This document shows positions 1 through 5,510 of a stretch of 8,441 nucleotides of DNA, piece by piece. Under the pieces are notes generated by a model, which saw only the letters and a list, made by a program, of their open reading frames with translations, did no database searches and was not told the origin of the DNA. The DNA lies in assembly GCA_002415895.1 (NCBI GenBank), contig DIAV01000012.1:2523-10963 (forward strand), written 5' to 3'. The translations under genes and the position numbers were made by a program. How positions within the stretch are numbered: the first letter of the stretch is position 1; every line of letters begins with the position of its first letter. This DNA comes from Anaerolineales bacterium UBA5069 (GTDB lineage: Bacteria; Chloroflexota; Anaerolineae; Caldilineales; Caldilineaceae).

Positions 1-38
1 CGCACCTTTGTGGCTTTGCGTTGCAATGCTGTTTTCAT
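1..38 (-). CDS. Possible start of a further downstream gene (5' fragment only)
   Basis: An ATG at 38-36 on the minus strand opens a frame that stays open to the window edge, reading MKTALQRKATKV. It starts 12 bp after the stop codon of the 1-phosphofructokinase-like gene, the spacing expected for the next gene of an operon. The region before it has only a weak purine-rich stretch (GAGTGA, about 7 nt upstream), so ribosome binding support is poor. Only 12 complete codons are visible. The basic start resembles no family I can name, and chance cannot be excluded for so short a stretch. An aldolase, isomerase or regulator would make sense by context, but nothing here shows it. Confidence 0.3.
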   Translation of the reverse strand, partial: MKTALQRKATKV

Positions 39-50
39 GCCGGTATCACT

Positions 51-998
51 CTAGATGGGGATGAGCCGCGTCTGCACCTGCTCTGCCACCTGCGCGACGG
101 CTTCGAGGCTGCCAAAGTCTGTGCCGGGGCGCATAGCGGCTGCGGTGCCGCAGGCAACGCCCCAGCGCGCAATCTCCGCCAATGGCAGCGCCCGTGCCAG
201 CGCCCAAAGCATGCCGGCCACTGTGGCATCGCCCGCGCCAACCGTGTTGCGCGCCTGCACCGCAGGGGGAATTGCGTGCACACACGCCCCCTCACGTGCG
301 AGCACCAGCCCATCTGCACCCAAACTAATCGCAGCCATCTCTACGCCCGCGCCGCACAACTGCACAGTCGCGCGTGCGGCGCTTTGCGGCGTATCGATAG
401 TGACACTCAGCACTTCGCCTGCCTCCAGCGCGTTGGGCTTGATGAGGAATGGGCGCGCGCGCAAACCCAATCGCAGCGCCTCTCCGCTGGCGTCGAGCAC
501 GGCCAGTGCGCCGCGTGCGTGGAGCAGTTCTATCACCTCAGCATAGAGATGCGTGCCCACGCCCTGTGGCAGGCTGCCCGCGAGCACCCACAAATCGCCC
601 GCCTGCACTTCCTCGGCAATGACGGACAGGAGTGCGCCCACCTCACTTGCACTGACAAGCGGCCCCGGCTCGTTGACCTTAAGGTGGTGTGTTCCCTCGG
701 CGTCGGTGACGACATAGCAACTGCGCGTTTCGTTGGCAATGGGCACGGCGCGTACGTCGATTGCCGCCGCCGCCATCATTGCGCCCAGGCGCGCCCCGGC
801 CGCGCCCCCCAAAAACGCTACGGCTCGGCTCGCCACGCCCATGTTGGCAAGTGCACGCGCCACGTTGAAGCCCTTGCCGCCGGGATCAATGCGCGCAGCG
901 CTGGCGCGCAGCACCTCATCAAGGCGCACATCCGCCACGGTGAGCGTGTGATCGAGATTCGGGTTGGGGGTGAATGTGAAAATGCGCGGCGTGTTCAA
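51..998 (-). CDS. 1-phosphofructokinase / tagatose-6-phosphate kinase family (PfkB superfamily)
   Basis: A 315-residue hexose(phosphate) kinase of the FruK/LacC branch of the PfkB family, complete and of normal length (about 305-320). The start has the family's TxNPxLDxT pattern (FTPNPNLDHTL, residues 8-18). A substrate-binding GGKGFNVARAL follows at 40-50, then KPNALE at 187-192, and the anion hole and catalytic base in NTVGAGDATVAGML at 251-264, with D257 as the likely catalytic aspartate. Family members transfer phosphate from ATP to C6 of fructose 1-phosphate, or to C1 of tagatose 6-phosphate, giving a 1,6-bisphosphate for aldolase. Which one applies here cannot be read from the sequence. 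The start is TTG at 998-996, overlapping the upstream kinase's TGA stop (TTGA, 995-998). No in-frame ATG occurs before residue 53, inside the substrate-binding domain, so the TTG is well supported. No PTS fructose gene is nearby, so fructose 1-phosphate would need another source. Confidence 0.9.
   Translation of the reverse strand: MNTPRIFTFTPNPNLDHTLTVADVRLDEVLRASAARIDPGGKGFNVARALANMGVASRAVAFLGGAAGARLGAMMAAAAIDVRAVPIANETRSCYVVTDAEGTHHLKVNEPGPLVSASEVGALLSVIAEEVQAGDLWVLAGSLPQGVGTHLYAEVIELLHARGALAVLDASGEALRLGLRARPFLIKPNALEAGEVLSVTIDTPQSAARATVQLCGAGVEMAAISLGADGLVLAREGACVHAIPPAVQARNTVGAGDATVAGMLWALARALPLAEIARWGVACGTAAAMRPGTDFGSLEAVAQVAEQVQTRLIPI
995..998 (-). promoter_or_regulatory. TTGA stop/start overlap (translational coupling)
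   Basis: The TGA stop of the xylulokinase-like gene (997-995) shares two bases with the TTG start (998-996) of the next kinase. The only Shine-Dalgarno-like bases are a GGA about 3 nt upstream, too close to serve well. Initiation is therefore probably by ribosomes that have just terminated. This also fixes TTG as the start. Confidence 0.7.
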
Positions 999-2539
999 AT
1001 TCCATTCTGCAGCGCACCCAGCGCATGCATGATCTCTCGGTTGGCCGGGTAGGCGCGCGTGTAGAGCGCGAAAAGCTCGGTATAGCGTGCCTGGCGTACA
1101 GGGTCGGGCGGGAGCGGCGCGTCAAGACGCGCCCAGGTGCGCGCGGCTTGGGCAACATCCAATAACCCCGCGCCGTGGCCGGCAAGCAGCGCAGCGCCGA
1201 GCGCCGATTGCTCGGTGACAAGCAGACGCCGCACCTCTACACCAAAGACATCGGCCACAATCTGCCGCCAAACCAGGCTGCGCGCACCGCCTCCGGCCAG
1301 CAGCACCTGCTGCGGCAGCGCGCCGGCGCCCACCTCCATGAGCACGCGATAGGCATCATAGCAGGCAAAGGTCGCGCCCTCGAGTACGGCGCGCACAAGG
1401 TGCGCCTGACTGTGCGCGGCGGCCAGGCCGAGAAACGCGGCGCGCGCTGCGGGATCCAGCAGTGGCGTGCGCTCGCCCACAAGGTAGGGCAGAAAGAGCA
1501 GGCCGCCTGCACCTGGGGGTACTTCGGCGGCGCGCGCCGTCATGCGCGCGTAGGCATCGTCCCCCGTCCAGCCCAATACTTGCGTGCGCAGCCAGCGCAA
1601 GGCCATGCCCACGTTCAGGGTTGCGCCCATCTGGTACCAGCCCGCACCCCCGCTCCCCGGCGCCAGCGCGCTGCAGAAGGTGTGCAAGCGCCCACGCGTG
1701 TCAACCGCGGGCTGCGCCGCCGGACGCACAAGCTGGCCCCCTGTGCTGAGATTCACGAGCAGCGTGTCACTCTCCACTGTGCCCGCGCCCAACATGCCGC
1801 AGGCTGTATCGGCCGAGCCAACGACCACAGGCGTGTGGGCGCGCAGGCCCAACGCCTCTGCAGCCGCAGGCAGCAGTTCACCTGCAATCTCCGTGCTGGG
1901 TCGCACTGCAGGCAGTTGGCTACGCGCAACGCCAACCGCTTCAAGCAGCGCAGGAGACCAATCACGCGCCTGCACATCCAGCATGAGCGTGCCCGAGCCG
2001 TCGCCCGCGTCGGTGGCAAGTGCGCCCGTCATGTGCAGGCGCAGCCAATCCTTGGGCGCGAGCACTGTTGCAATGCGCGCGAAAAGCTCGGGGCGCTGCG
2101 TGCGCAACCACAACAAGGTGGCCGCCTGAAAGCCCGTGGCCACCGGGCTGCCGGTCGTTTCGATGAGGCGCGCCGCGCCCACGCGCGCGGTCAGTTCGCG
2201 CACCTGATTTGCGCTGCGCTGGTCGGGCCAGATGATGGCGTTGCCCAGCAGCGCGCCTGTACCATCCAGCAGCACGGCGCCGTGCATCTGCCCCGAAAGG
2301 CCAACGGCCGCGATGGCGTCGGCATGGCCGGTGCTGGCCGTGCGCACAGCCCTTTGCACCGCTGCCCACCACAGTCCGGCCTCCTGCTCGGCAAAACCAG
2401 GCTGCGGGGCGCGTACAGGATACTCAGCGCTGCCACTGCCGACAACCTCACCTGCACAGGTGACACAGAGCACCTTGACCGAGGAGGTGCCCAGGTCAAT
2501 GCCCAACAGTAGGGGCGCCACAACAGAGGCGGCGCTCAT
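995..2539 (-). CDS. xylB: Xylulokinase-like FGGY carbohydrate kinase
   Basis: A complete 514-residue FGGY-family sugar kinase, normal length for the family (480-520). Visible motifs in order: N-terminal phosphate-binding GIDLGTSSVK (13-22); the xylulokinase hallmark GLSGQMHGAVLLD (80-92); WPDQRS (104-109); a conserved stretch PKDWLRLHMTG (162-172) followed by ATDAGDGSGT; GSADTACG (241-248), with D244 the probable catalytic base; LLFLPYLVGERTP (347-359); a match to the second FGGY signature at 367-387; and the ATP-binding LLAGGGARS (413-421). The nearest characterised family is xylulokinase, which makes D-xylulose 5-phosphate from xylulose and ATP in the cytoplasm. Related enzymes act on other ketoses and polyols, so the substrate is inferred only. 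The ATG (2539-2537) overlaps the stop of the preceding PfkB gene as ATGA and has no strong Shine-Dalgarno site. It is coupled in turn to the FruK/LacC-type kinase downstream, so the two may act in sequence. Confidence 0.9.
   Translation of the reverse strand: MSAASVVAPLLLGIDLGTSSVKVLCVTCAGEVVGSGSAEYPVRAPQPGFAEQEAGLWWAAVQRAVRTASTGHADAIAAVGLSGQMHGAVLLDGTGALLGNAIIWPDQRSANQVRELTARVGAARLIETTGSPVATGFQAATLLWLRTQRPELFARIATVLAPKDWLRLHMTGALATDAGDGSGTLMLDVQARDWSPALLEAVGVARSQLPAVRPSTEIAGELLPAAAEALGLRAHTPVVVGSADTACGMLGAGTVESDTLLVNLSTGGQLVRPAAQPAVDTRGRLHTFCSALAPGSGGAGWYQMGATLNVGMALRWLRTQVLGWTGDDAYARMTARAAEVPPGAGGLLFLPYLVGERTPLLDPAARAAFLGLAAAHSQAHLVRAVLEGATFACYDAYRVLMEVGAGALPQQVLLAGGGARSLVWRQIVADVFGVEVRRLLVTEQSALGAALLAGHGAGLLDVAQAARTWARLDAPLPPDPVRQARYTELFALYTRAYPANREIMHALGALQNGI
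2536..2539 (-). promoter_or_regulatory. ATGA stop/start overlap (translational coupling)
   Basis: The TGA stop of the PfkB-family gene (2538-2536) and the ATG start of the xylulokinase-like gene (2539-2537) share two bases. The upstream sequence lacks a clear Shine-Dalgarno element, which favours termination-reinitiation. It places both enzymes on one transcript with linked synthesis. Confidence 0.75.
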
Positions 2540-3735
2540 GCGGCGTGCCTGTCATGCGGGCCAATCCAGATCCCGCCCTGCTGCCGCCAGCCATCCAGCA
2601 CCAACGCTGGCGCGTGGCGCGCCCAGCCTCCAGCAATGCGCGCCTGCACCTGCGCCCAGGGCATAATGCCCGAACTCGCATCGGGCGCTTCAACGCTGTG
2701 CGCGCCCACCGCCACAGCGGCGGTAATGGCATCCTCGGGCGCAAGGCCATGCAGCAGCCCTGTAATAAAGCCTGCAATTGTGCTGTCGCCCGATCCCGTG
2801 GTGCCGCCCACATGCACGTTGAAACAGGTGGAAAGGAGTTCGCGCCCGGCCCATGCCGCGGCGTCGGCGGGATGGGCGCGGCCTGCCGCCGCGATCCGCG
2901 CCACATCATTGCGCGTGCGCAGGTAAAGCCCCTGGTCGCCCAGTTTGAGCAGCACAATAGCCGCGCCAAAATCCAGCAGCCGTTGCGCCGTGGCAGACAG
3001 CAGCACGCCGTCCACGGGCGCCTCACCTGCACGCAGTGCGTTGGAGCGCGGCCTGTCCAGCATGTAGACGATTTCGTCAATGGAAGGCGAGAAGAGATCG
3101 ACAAAGGGCAGCGCATTGCGGAGTACAGGCAGCCAGTCAATACGCCCTGCCTCGGAGAGAGGGTCGGGATAGGACATATCAAGCGAGACCGTGACGCCCG
3201 TGGCGCGCACCATTTTGAGCATGGCGGCCAGTTCGCTGCCGCCATCCAGAAACATGCGCCGCATAATGGGCGGGTAGCCAAAATGGAAGACGCGCGCGCC
3301 CGCCACCACATCCAGACGCACATCGGCCGCGCCGTAGGTGTCGTTAGGGCCGGGCGAGTGCAGAAAAACGCGGTCCACACCCGGTGGGTTGATCACAATT
3401 GTGTAGGACGATGGCTCCTGCGGTGCGCGGATCATCCCCTCGGTCAGTGCAGGGTCGCGTGCGTTGAGCAGATCAATTAACGCCTGGCCAAAGAGATCTC
3501 CCCCCACCTTGCCCATGAGACGCACAGGCACACCCAGCCGGTGGAGCGCGAGCCCCGTGTTGGAGACGGAGCCGCCGGTTGTGGCAATGCACGGCCCCGT
3601 CTGTGTCAATTTGCCGGGAATGAGGATTTCGCTCAGCGGGCGCTCTGGCCCCTCAAAGGTGGGAATGATGTCCACGCAGACGTGGCCCGCGGCCACCACG
3701 TCATAGGCGCCGGAATTGGAAGTCAGTGGTTTCAT
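2536..3735 (-). CDS. PfkB/ribokinase-family carbohydrate kinase, substrate unknown
   Basis: A 399-residue sugar kinase of the ribokinase/PfkB superfamily, longer than the usual 300-340. Features in order: first strand and substrate-contact region YDVVAAGHVCVDII (11-24); glycine-rich TTGGSVSNTGLALHRLG (52-68) with GKVGGDLFG (75-83); HSPGPNDTY (126-134); PSIDE (217-221), a usual ATP-domain landmark; KLGDQGLYLR (264-273); and the anion-hole/catalytic segment GTTGSGDSTIAGF (311-323), D317 being the likely base. This segment reads GSGD, and G311 stands where D or N is usual, a departure from the common DTxGAGD. Extra length comes partly from residues 283-300 and a C-terminal tail past 360. I use the ATG at 3735; a TTG at 3753 would add six residues (MRLIKP) but neither start has a clear ribosome site, and the protein fold begins only after residue 10. 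It follows an FGGY kinase and is coupled to another. The sugar cannot be named from motifs. Confidence 0.88.
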   Translation of the reverse strand: MKPLTSNSGAYDVVAAGHVCVDIIPTFEGPERPLSEILIPGKLTQTGPCIATTGGSVSNTGLALHRLGVPVRLMGKVGGDLFGQALIDLLNARDPALTEGMIRAPQEPSSYTIVINPPGVDRVFLHSPGPNDTYGAADVRLDVVAGARVFHFGYPPIMRRMFLDGGSELAAMLKMVRATGVTVSLDMSYPDPLSEAGRIDWLPVLRNALPFVDLFSPSIDEIVYMLDRPRSNALRAGEAPVDGVLLSATAQRLLDFGAAIVLLKLGDQGLYLRTRNDVARIAAAGRAHPADAAAWAGRELLSTCFNVHVGGTTGSGDSTIAGFITGLLHGLAPEDAITAAVAVGAHSVEAPDASSGIMPWAQVQARIAGGWARHAPALVLDGWRQQGGIWIGPHDRHAA

Positions 3736-3755
3736 GGGCTTTATCAGGCGCAATC

Positions 3756-3776
3756 ATTGACAATTGAATATTGAAT
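3756..3776. repeat. AT-rich heptanucleotide tandem repeat (three units)
   Basis: Three back-to-back 7-bp units: ATTGACA (3756-3762), ATTGAAT (3763-3769), ATTGAAT (3770-3776). The run is sharply AT-rich within GC-rich surroundings and lies just upstream of the PfkB gene. It resembles in kind the short tandemly repeated heptamers known from intergenic regions of cyanobacteria and some other bacteria. Three imperfect units is a small number, so chance is possible, though the second heptamer repeat near 5440-5500 makes a genome-wide repeat class more likely. Confidence 0.5.
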
Positions 3777-3811
3777 AATGGGTTGTGGCTCGGCGCGGCT
3801 TGGGTCACGTT

Positions 3812-3828
3812 GCAGCAATTCTTGCTGC
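3812..3828 (-). terminator. Short stem-loop after the first FGGY kinase gene (possible attenuator)
   Basis: GCAGCAA (3812-3818) and TTGCTGC (3822-3828) form a perfect 7-bp stem with a 3-nt loop, beginning 4 nt past the FGGY stop codon (3834-3832). No T-run follows in the direction of transcription, so it is not a standard intrinsic terminator. It may slow decay from the 3' end or attenuate transcription into the PfkB gene. The nearby CTGCT (3825-3829) can also pair with AGCAG (3836-3840) at the end of the coding region, an alternative fold. Confidence 0.35.
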
Positions 3829-3831
3829 TCT

Positions 3832-5403
3832 CTACAGCAGCGCGGCGTTGGCGTGGTGCAGCGGGCGCGTGGCCGCATAGATGCCCTGGTAGACATTGCG
3901 GAAAATGGCATCATAGCGTTCGGCCAGCGCGGGGTCGGGCACGATTATGGTACGCGTGACGTTGTGCGCCGCTGATGCTGCCGCCGCACTTGGGTAGATG
4001 CCGGCGCCCAGGCCGCCCAGCAGGGCTGCGCCCGCCGCCACCTCTTCCTCAATGCCGGCGACGGTGAGCGCCTGATTGAGGATGGCCGCCTTGATTTCCA
4101 CAAAGAGGCGATTGCGGCTCACACCGCCAATCACAAAGATTTCGCCTGGCCGTTCATAGCCGGAAAAGCGCAGCAGCGGCTCAAGCACGTTGCGCGTCTC
4201 GAAGGAAAGCCCCTCGAGAATGGCGCGGAACATCATGCCACGCGTTACGTCGGTGCTCAATCCAATAAAGACGCCGCGCGCGCGCGGGTCGTTGGAGGGC
4301 GAATGGGGCAGGCGCATTTGCGGCACAAAGCGCACGCCCAGGCTGCCCACAGGCGCGGCCTCGGCCTCGGCCGTCAGTGTGGCATAGTCCACGCTGCCCG
4401 CAATCTGGCGGAACCAGTCAATGCAAATGCCGGCTGTGCGGTAGGCGCCCATGCCATAGTAACCATCCACCACATGCGCGCCCTGCTCGTAGCCCTGCTC
4501 GGCCACACGCTCGCCCGCAAGAGGCTTGTCGATGGTCAGCAGCACCGCCTCGGCCGTGCCCACCGAATCCAGCAGCGTGCCTGGCGTGGCCGCACCAATC
4601 GCCAGTGCACCGCAAAGGTGATCATGACCGCCTACAGCCACGTGCGCCTGTGGCGGCAGTCCGGTTTCGGCGGCGGCGGCAGCCGTGACGCGGGCCAGCG
4701 GCGTGCCCCCCTGCGCCAGGGGCGCAAAGAGCGCGGGATTAATGCCGGCGTCGCGGATAAGGTCGACGGCCCAACTGCGGTTGGCAAGGTCTAGCGCCAT
4801 GGTGCGCGACGCCACCGAGTAATCGGTGGCCGCCTCGCCGCAGAGCTTCCAGGTGATGTAATCCGCCACGTGCAGCCAACGCACGGCGCGCGCGAATTGC
4901 TCGGGCGCATTCTCCTGAATCCAGGCAAGTTTGCAGAGGCTGAAGATTGCCTGGGGAGTAAGCCCTGTCGTGGCGTAGACACGCTCTGCGCCCAGCAATT
5001 GCGCCAGGCGGCTGCCTTGCGCCTCACTGCGCGAGTCATACCACGCGATCATCTCATAGAGGGGCTGGCCTTGCGCATCCAGCAGCACACCGGTCTCGCC
5101 CACGCTCGCCACGCCCACCGAGGCAATGCGCGCGGGGTTTTCGACCTGCGCCGTGGCCGCGCGCAATGCGGCGGCCGTCGTTTGCCAAAGCTCGCCAGGG
5201 TCATAATAGGCCCAGCCGGGACGGGGGAAATGGGTTGGCGTCTTTTGAGACGCGCGCGCCACAATGCGGCCGTCGGCCTCAAAGACCACAGCCTTGATGT
5301 TGGTCGAGCCGATATCCAGCCCAACAAGCAGAGGATCGTTTGTCACAGCACTATCTTTCCAGGGGCTTTTTCGCGGATTTGCGGGGATGTTCGTTTCTGT
5401 CAT
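3832..5403 (-). CDS. FGGY-family carbohydrate kinase, substrate unknown
   Basis: A complete sugar kinase of 523 residues from the ATG. Motifs in order: phosphate-binding VGLDIGSTNIKAVVFEADG (27-45); WYDSR (121-125), equivalent to the xylulokinase WxDxR; VADYITWKLCGE (179-190); GGHDHLCGALAIG (258-270), with D261 the likely catalytic base; LLDSVGTAEAVL (277-288), equivalent to the usual SxGTS; GVFIGLSTDVTRG (377-389) leading to RAILEGLSFE; and GGVSRN (426-431) for ATP. The GHDH/SVGTAE pair sets it apart from the second FGGY kinase of this window and from typical xylulokinases. I associate it loosely with fuculokinase-like or unassigned FGGY groups, without certainty. M390 occupies a position that is usually H, D, E, N or Q in the second FGGY signature. 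The ATG lacks a ribosome site and adds 19 weakly structured residues. A GTG at 5346-5344, 8 nt after GGAAAG, would give a 504-residue protein starting 10 residues before the phosphate loop and may be the true start. Confidence 0.88.
   Translation of the reverse strand: MTETNIPANPRKSPWKDSAVTNDPLLVGLDIGSTNIKAVVFEADGRIVARASQKTPTHFPRPGWAYYDPGELWQTTAAALRAATAQVENPARIASVGVASVGETGVLLDAQGQPLYEMIAWYDSRSEAQGSRLAQLLGAERVYATTGLTPQAIFSLCKLAWIQENAPEQFARAVRWLHVADYITWKLCGEAATDYSVASRTMALDLANRSWAVDLIRDAGINPALFAPLAQGGTPLARVTAAAAAETGLPPQAHVAVGGHDHLCGALAIGAATPGTLLDSVGTAEAVLLTIDKPLAGERVAEQGYEQGAHVVDGYYGMGAYRTAGICIDWFRQIAGSVDYATLTAEAEAAPVGSLGVRFVPQMRLPHSPSNDPRARGVFIGLSTDVTRGMMFRAILEGLSFETRNVLEPLLRFSGYERPGEIFVIGGVSRNRLFVEIKAAILNQALTVAGIEEEVAAGAALLGGLGAGIYPSAAAASAAHNVTRTIIVPDPALAERYDAIFRNVYQGIYAATRPLHHANAALL
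5355..5360 (-). promoter_or_regulatory. Candidate ribosome binding site for an alternative GTG start
   Basis: GGAAAG on the minus strand lies 8 nt before GTG at 5346-5344, inside the annotated 5' end of the FGGY kinase gene. No comparable site precedes the ATG at 5403-5401. The GTG start places the DIGSTN loop about ten residues from the N-terminus, as in most FGGY kinases. If real, the gap to the permease gene grows to 164 bp. Confidence 0.45.
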
Positions 5404-5436
5404 GCGGCAGACTTGTGATGGCGCAAACTATTTCAA

Positions 5437-5471
5437 GGAGTGGGGAGTGGGGAGTCGGCAGTCGGGTGTCG
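5437..5471. repeat. GC-rich heptanucleotide tandem repeat, left arm
   Basis: Five successive 7-bp units: GGAGTGG, GGAGTGG, GGAGTCG, GCAGTCG, GGTGTCG (starting at 5437, 5444, 5451, 5458, 5465). The units drift from the consensus GGAGTSG towards the centre of the palindrome. The inverted counterpart, CGACTCC, CGACTCC, CCACTCC, lies at 5482-5502. The series matches in style the short tandemly repeated heptamers of cyanobacterial and other genomes. Confidence 0.75.
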
Positions 5472-5504
5472 ACAACACCAGCGACTCCCGACTCCCCACT
5501 CCCC
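5442..5504 (-). repeat. 63-nt heptamer-built palindrome between permease and kinase genes
   Basis: Bases 5442-5464 and 5482-5504 are inverted copies with 22 of 23 positions pairing; the single mismatch is C5459. The interior adds a 5-bp stem, GGTGT (5465-5469) with ACACC (5475-5479) around CGACA. The RNA would be a long, very stable hairpin starting 6 nt after the permease stop codon. No T-run follows on the minus strand (the next bases read ACTCCTTGAAATAG), so it is not a classical terminator. It could protect the transporter mRNA from 3' exonucleases or reduce expression of the kinases. Such heptamer palindromes also occur as dispersed intergenic repeats with no known gene-specific role. 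Confidence 0.75.
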
Positions 5505-5510
5505 GTTGTT

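Larger units (their letters stand above)
3736..3831. other. 96-bp intergenic gap between FGGY and PfkB kinase genes
   Basis: The gap holds a 7-bp stem-loop close to the FGGY stop and a short AT-rich heptanucleotide repeat, both listed separately. No promoter with both boxes at acceptable spacing is visible, although TTGTCA (minus strand, 3764-3759) resembles a -35 box. It is the only real break among the four kinase genes, so it could mark a change in transcript level. Confidence 0.6.
5404..5510. other. 107-bp intergenic gap between permease and FGGY kinase genes
   Basis: Most of the gap is the heptamer palindrome. The remaining 38 bp next to the kinase (5404-5441) contain TTGAAA (minus strand, 5436-5431), a passable -35 box, but no -10 box at 16-18 nt. 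There is no convincing operator palindrome. Whether kinase transcription restarts here or reads through from the transporter genes cannot be decided from the sequence. Confidence 0.55.

Noticed and set aside
21..1052. 343-codon plus-strand frame opposite the FruK/LacC-type gene
   Set aside because: Also an in-register shadow of a convincing enzyme, with no ribosome site or family resemblance.
1175..2512. 445-codon open frame on the plus strand opposite the xylulokinase-like gene
   Set aside because: It is in exact codon register with the minus-strand gene. Stops there would need TTA, CTA or TCA codons in the real gene, which are rare in this GC-rich codon use. The protein is Arg/His/Ala-rich with no recognisable domain.
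2545..3480. 311-codon plus-strand frame opposite the PfkB-family gene
   Set aside because: Same codon-register mirror effect. The translation has low-complexity Arg/His/Gln content and the opposite strand encodes a clear kinase.
3736..3753. TTG start at 3753 for the PfkB-family gene
   Set aside because: No ribosome site precedes it and it adds only MRLIKP before the ATG at 3735, which is the simpler start.
4275..4286. Run of six CG dinucleotides, a possible Z-DNA former
   Set aside because: It lies within the FGGY gene and simply encodes Pro-Arg-Ala-Arg-Gly with GC-ending codons; too short to claim a structural role.
5414..5427. TTGTGATGGCGCAA as a LacI-type operator
   Set aside because: Only 8 of 14 positions are symmetric, and no regulator gene is in the window to support it.
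5414..5436. Possible promoter before the first FGGY kinase (TTGAAA at 5436-5431, minus strand)
   Set aside because: No acceptable -10 box at 16-18 nt spacing, so only half of a promoter is present.
5437..5504. CRISPR repeat or intrinsic terminator reading of the heptamer array
   Set aside because: There are no spacers between the repeat units, which excludes CRISPR, and no T-run follows the hairpin on the transcribed strand, which argues against a standard terminator.
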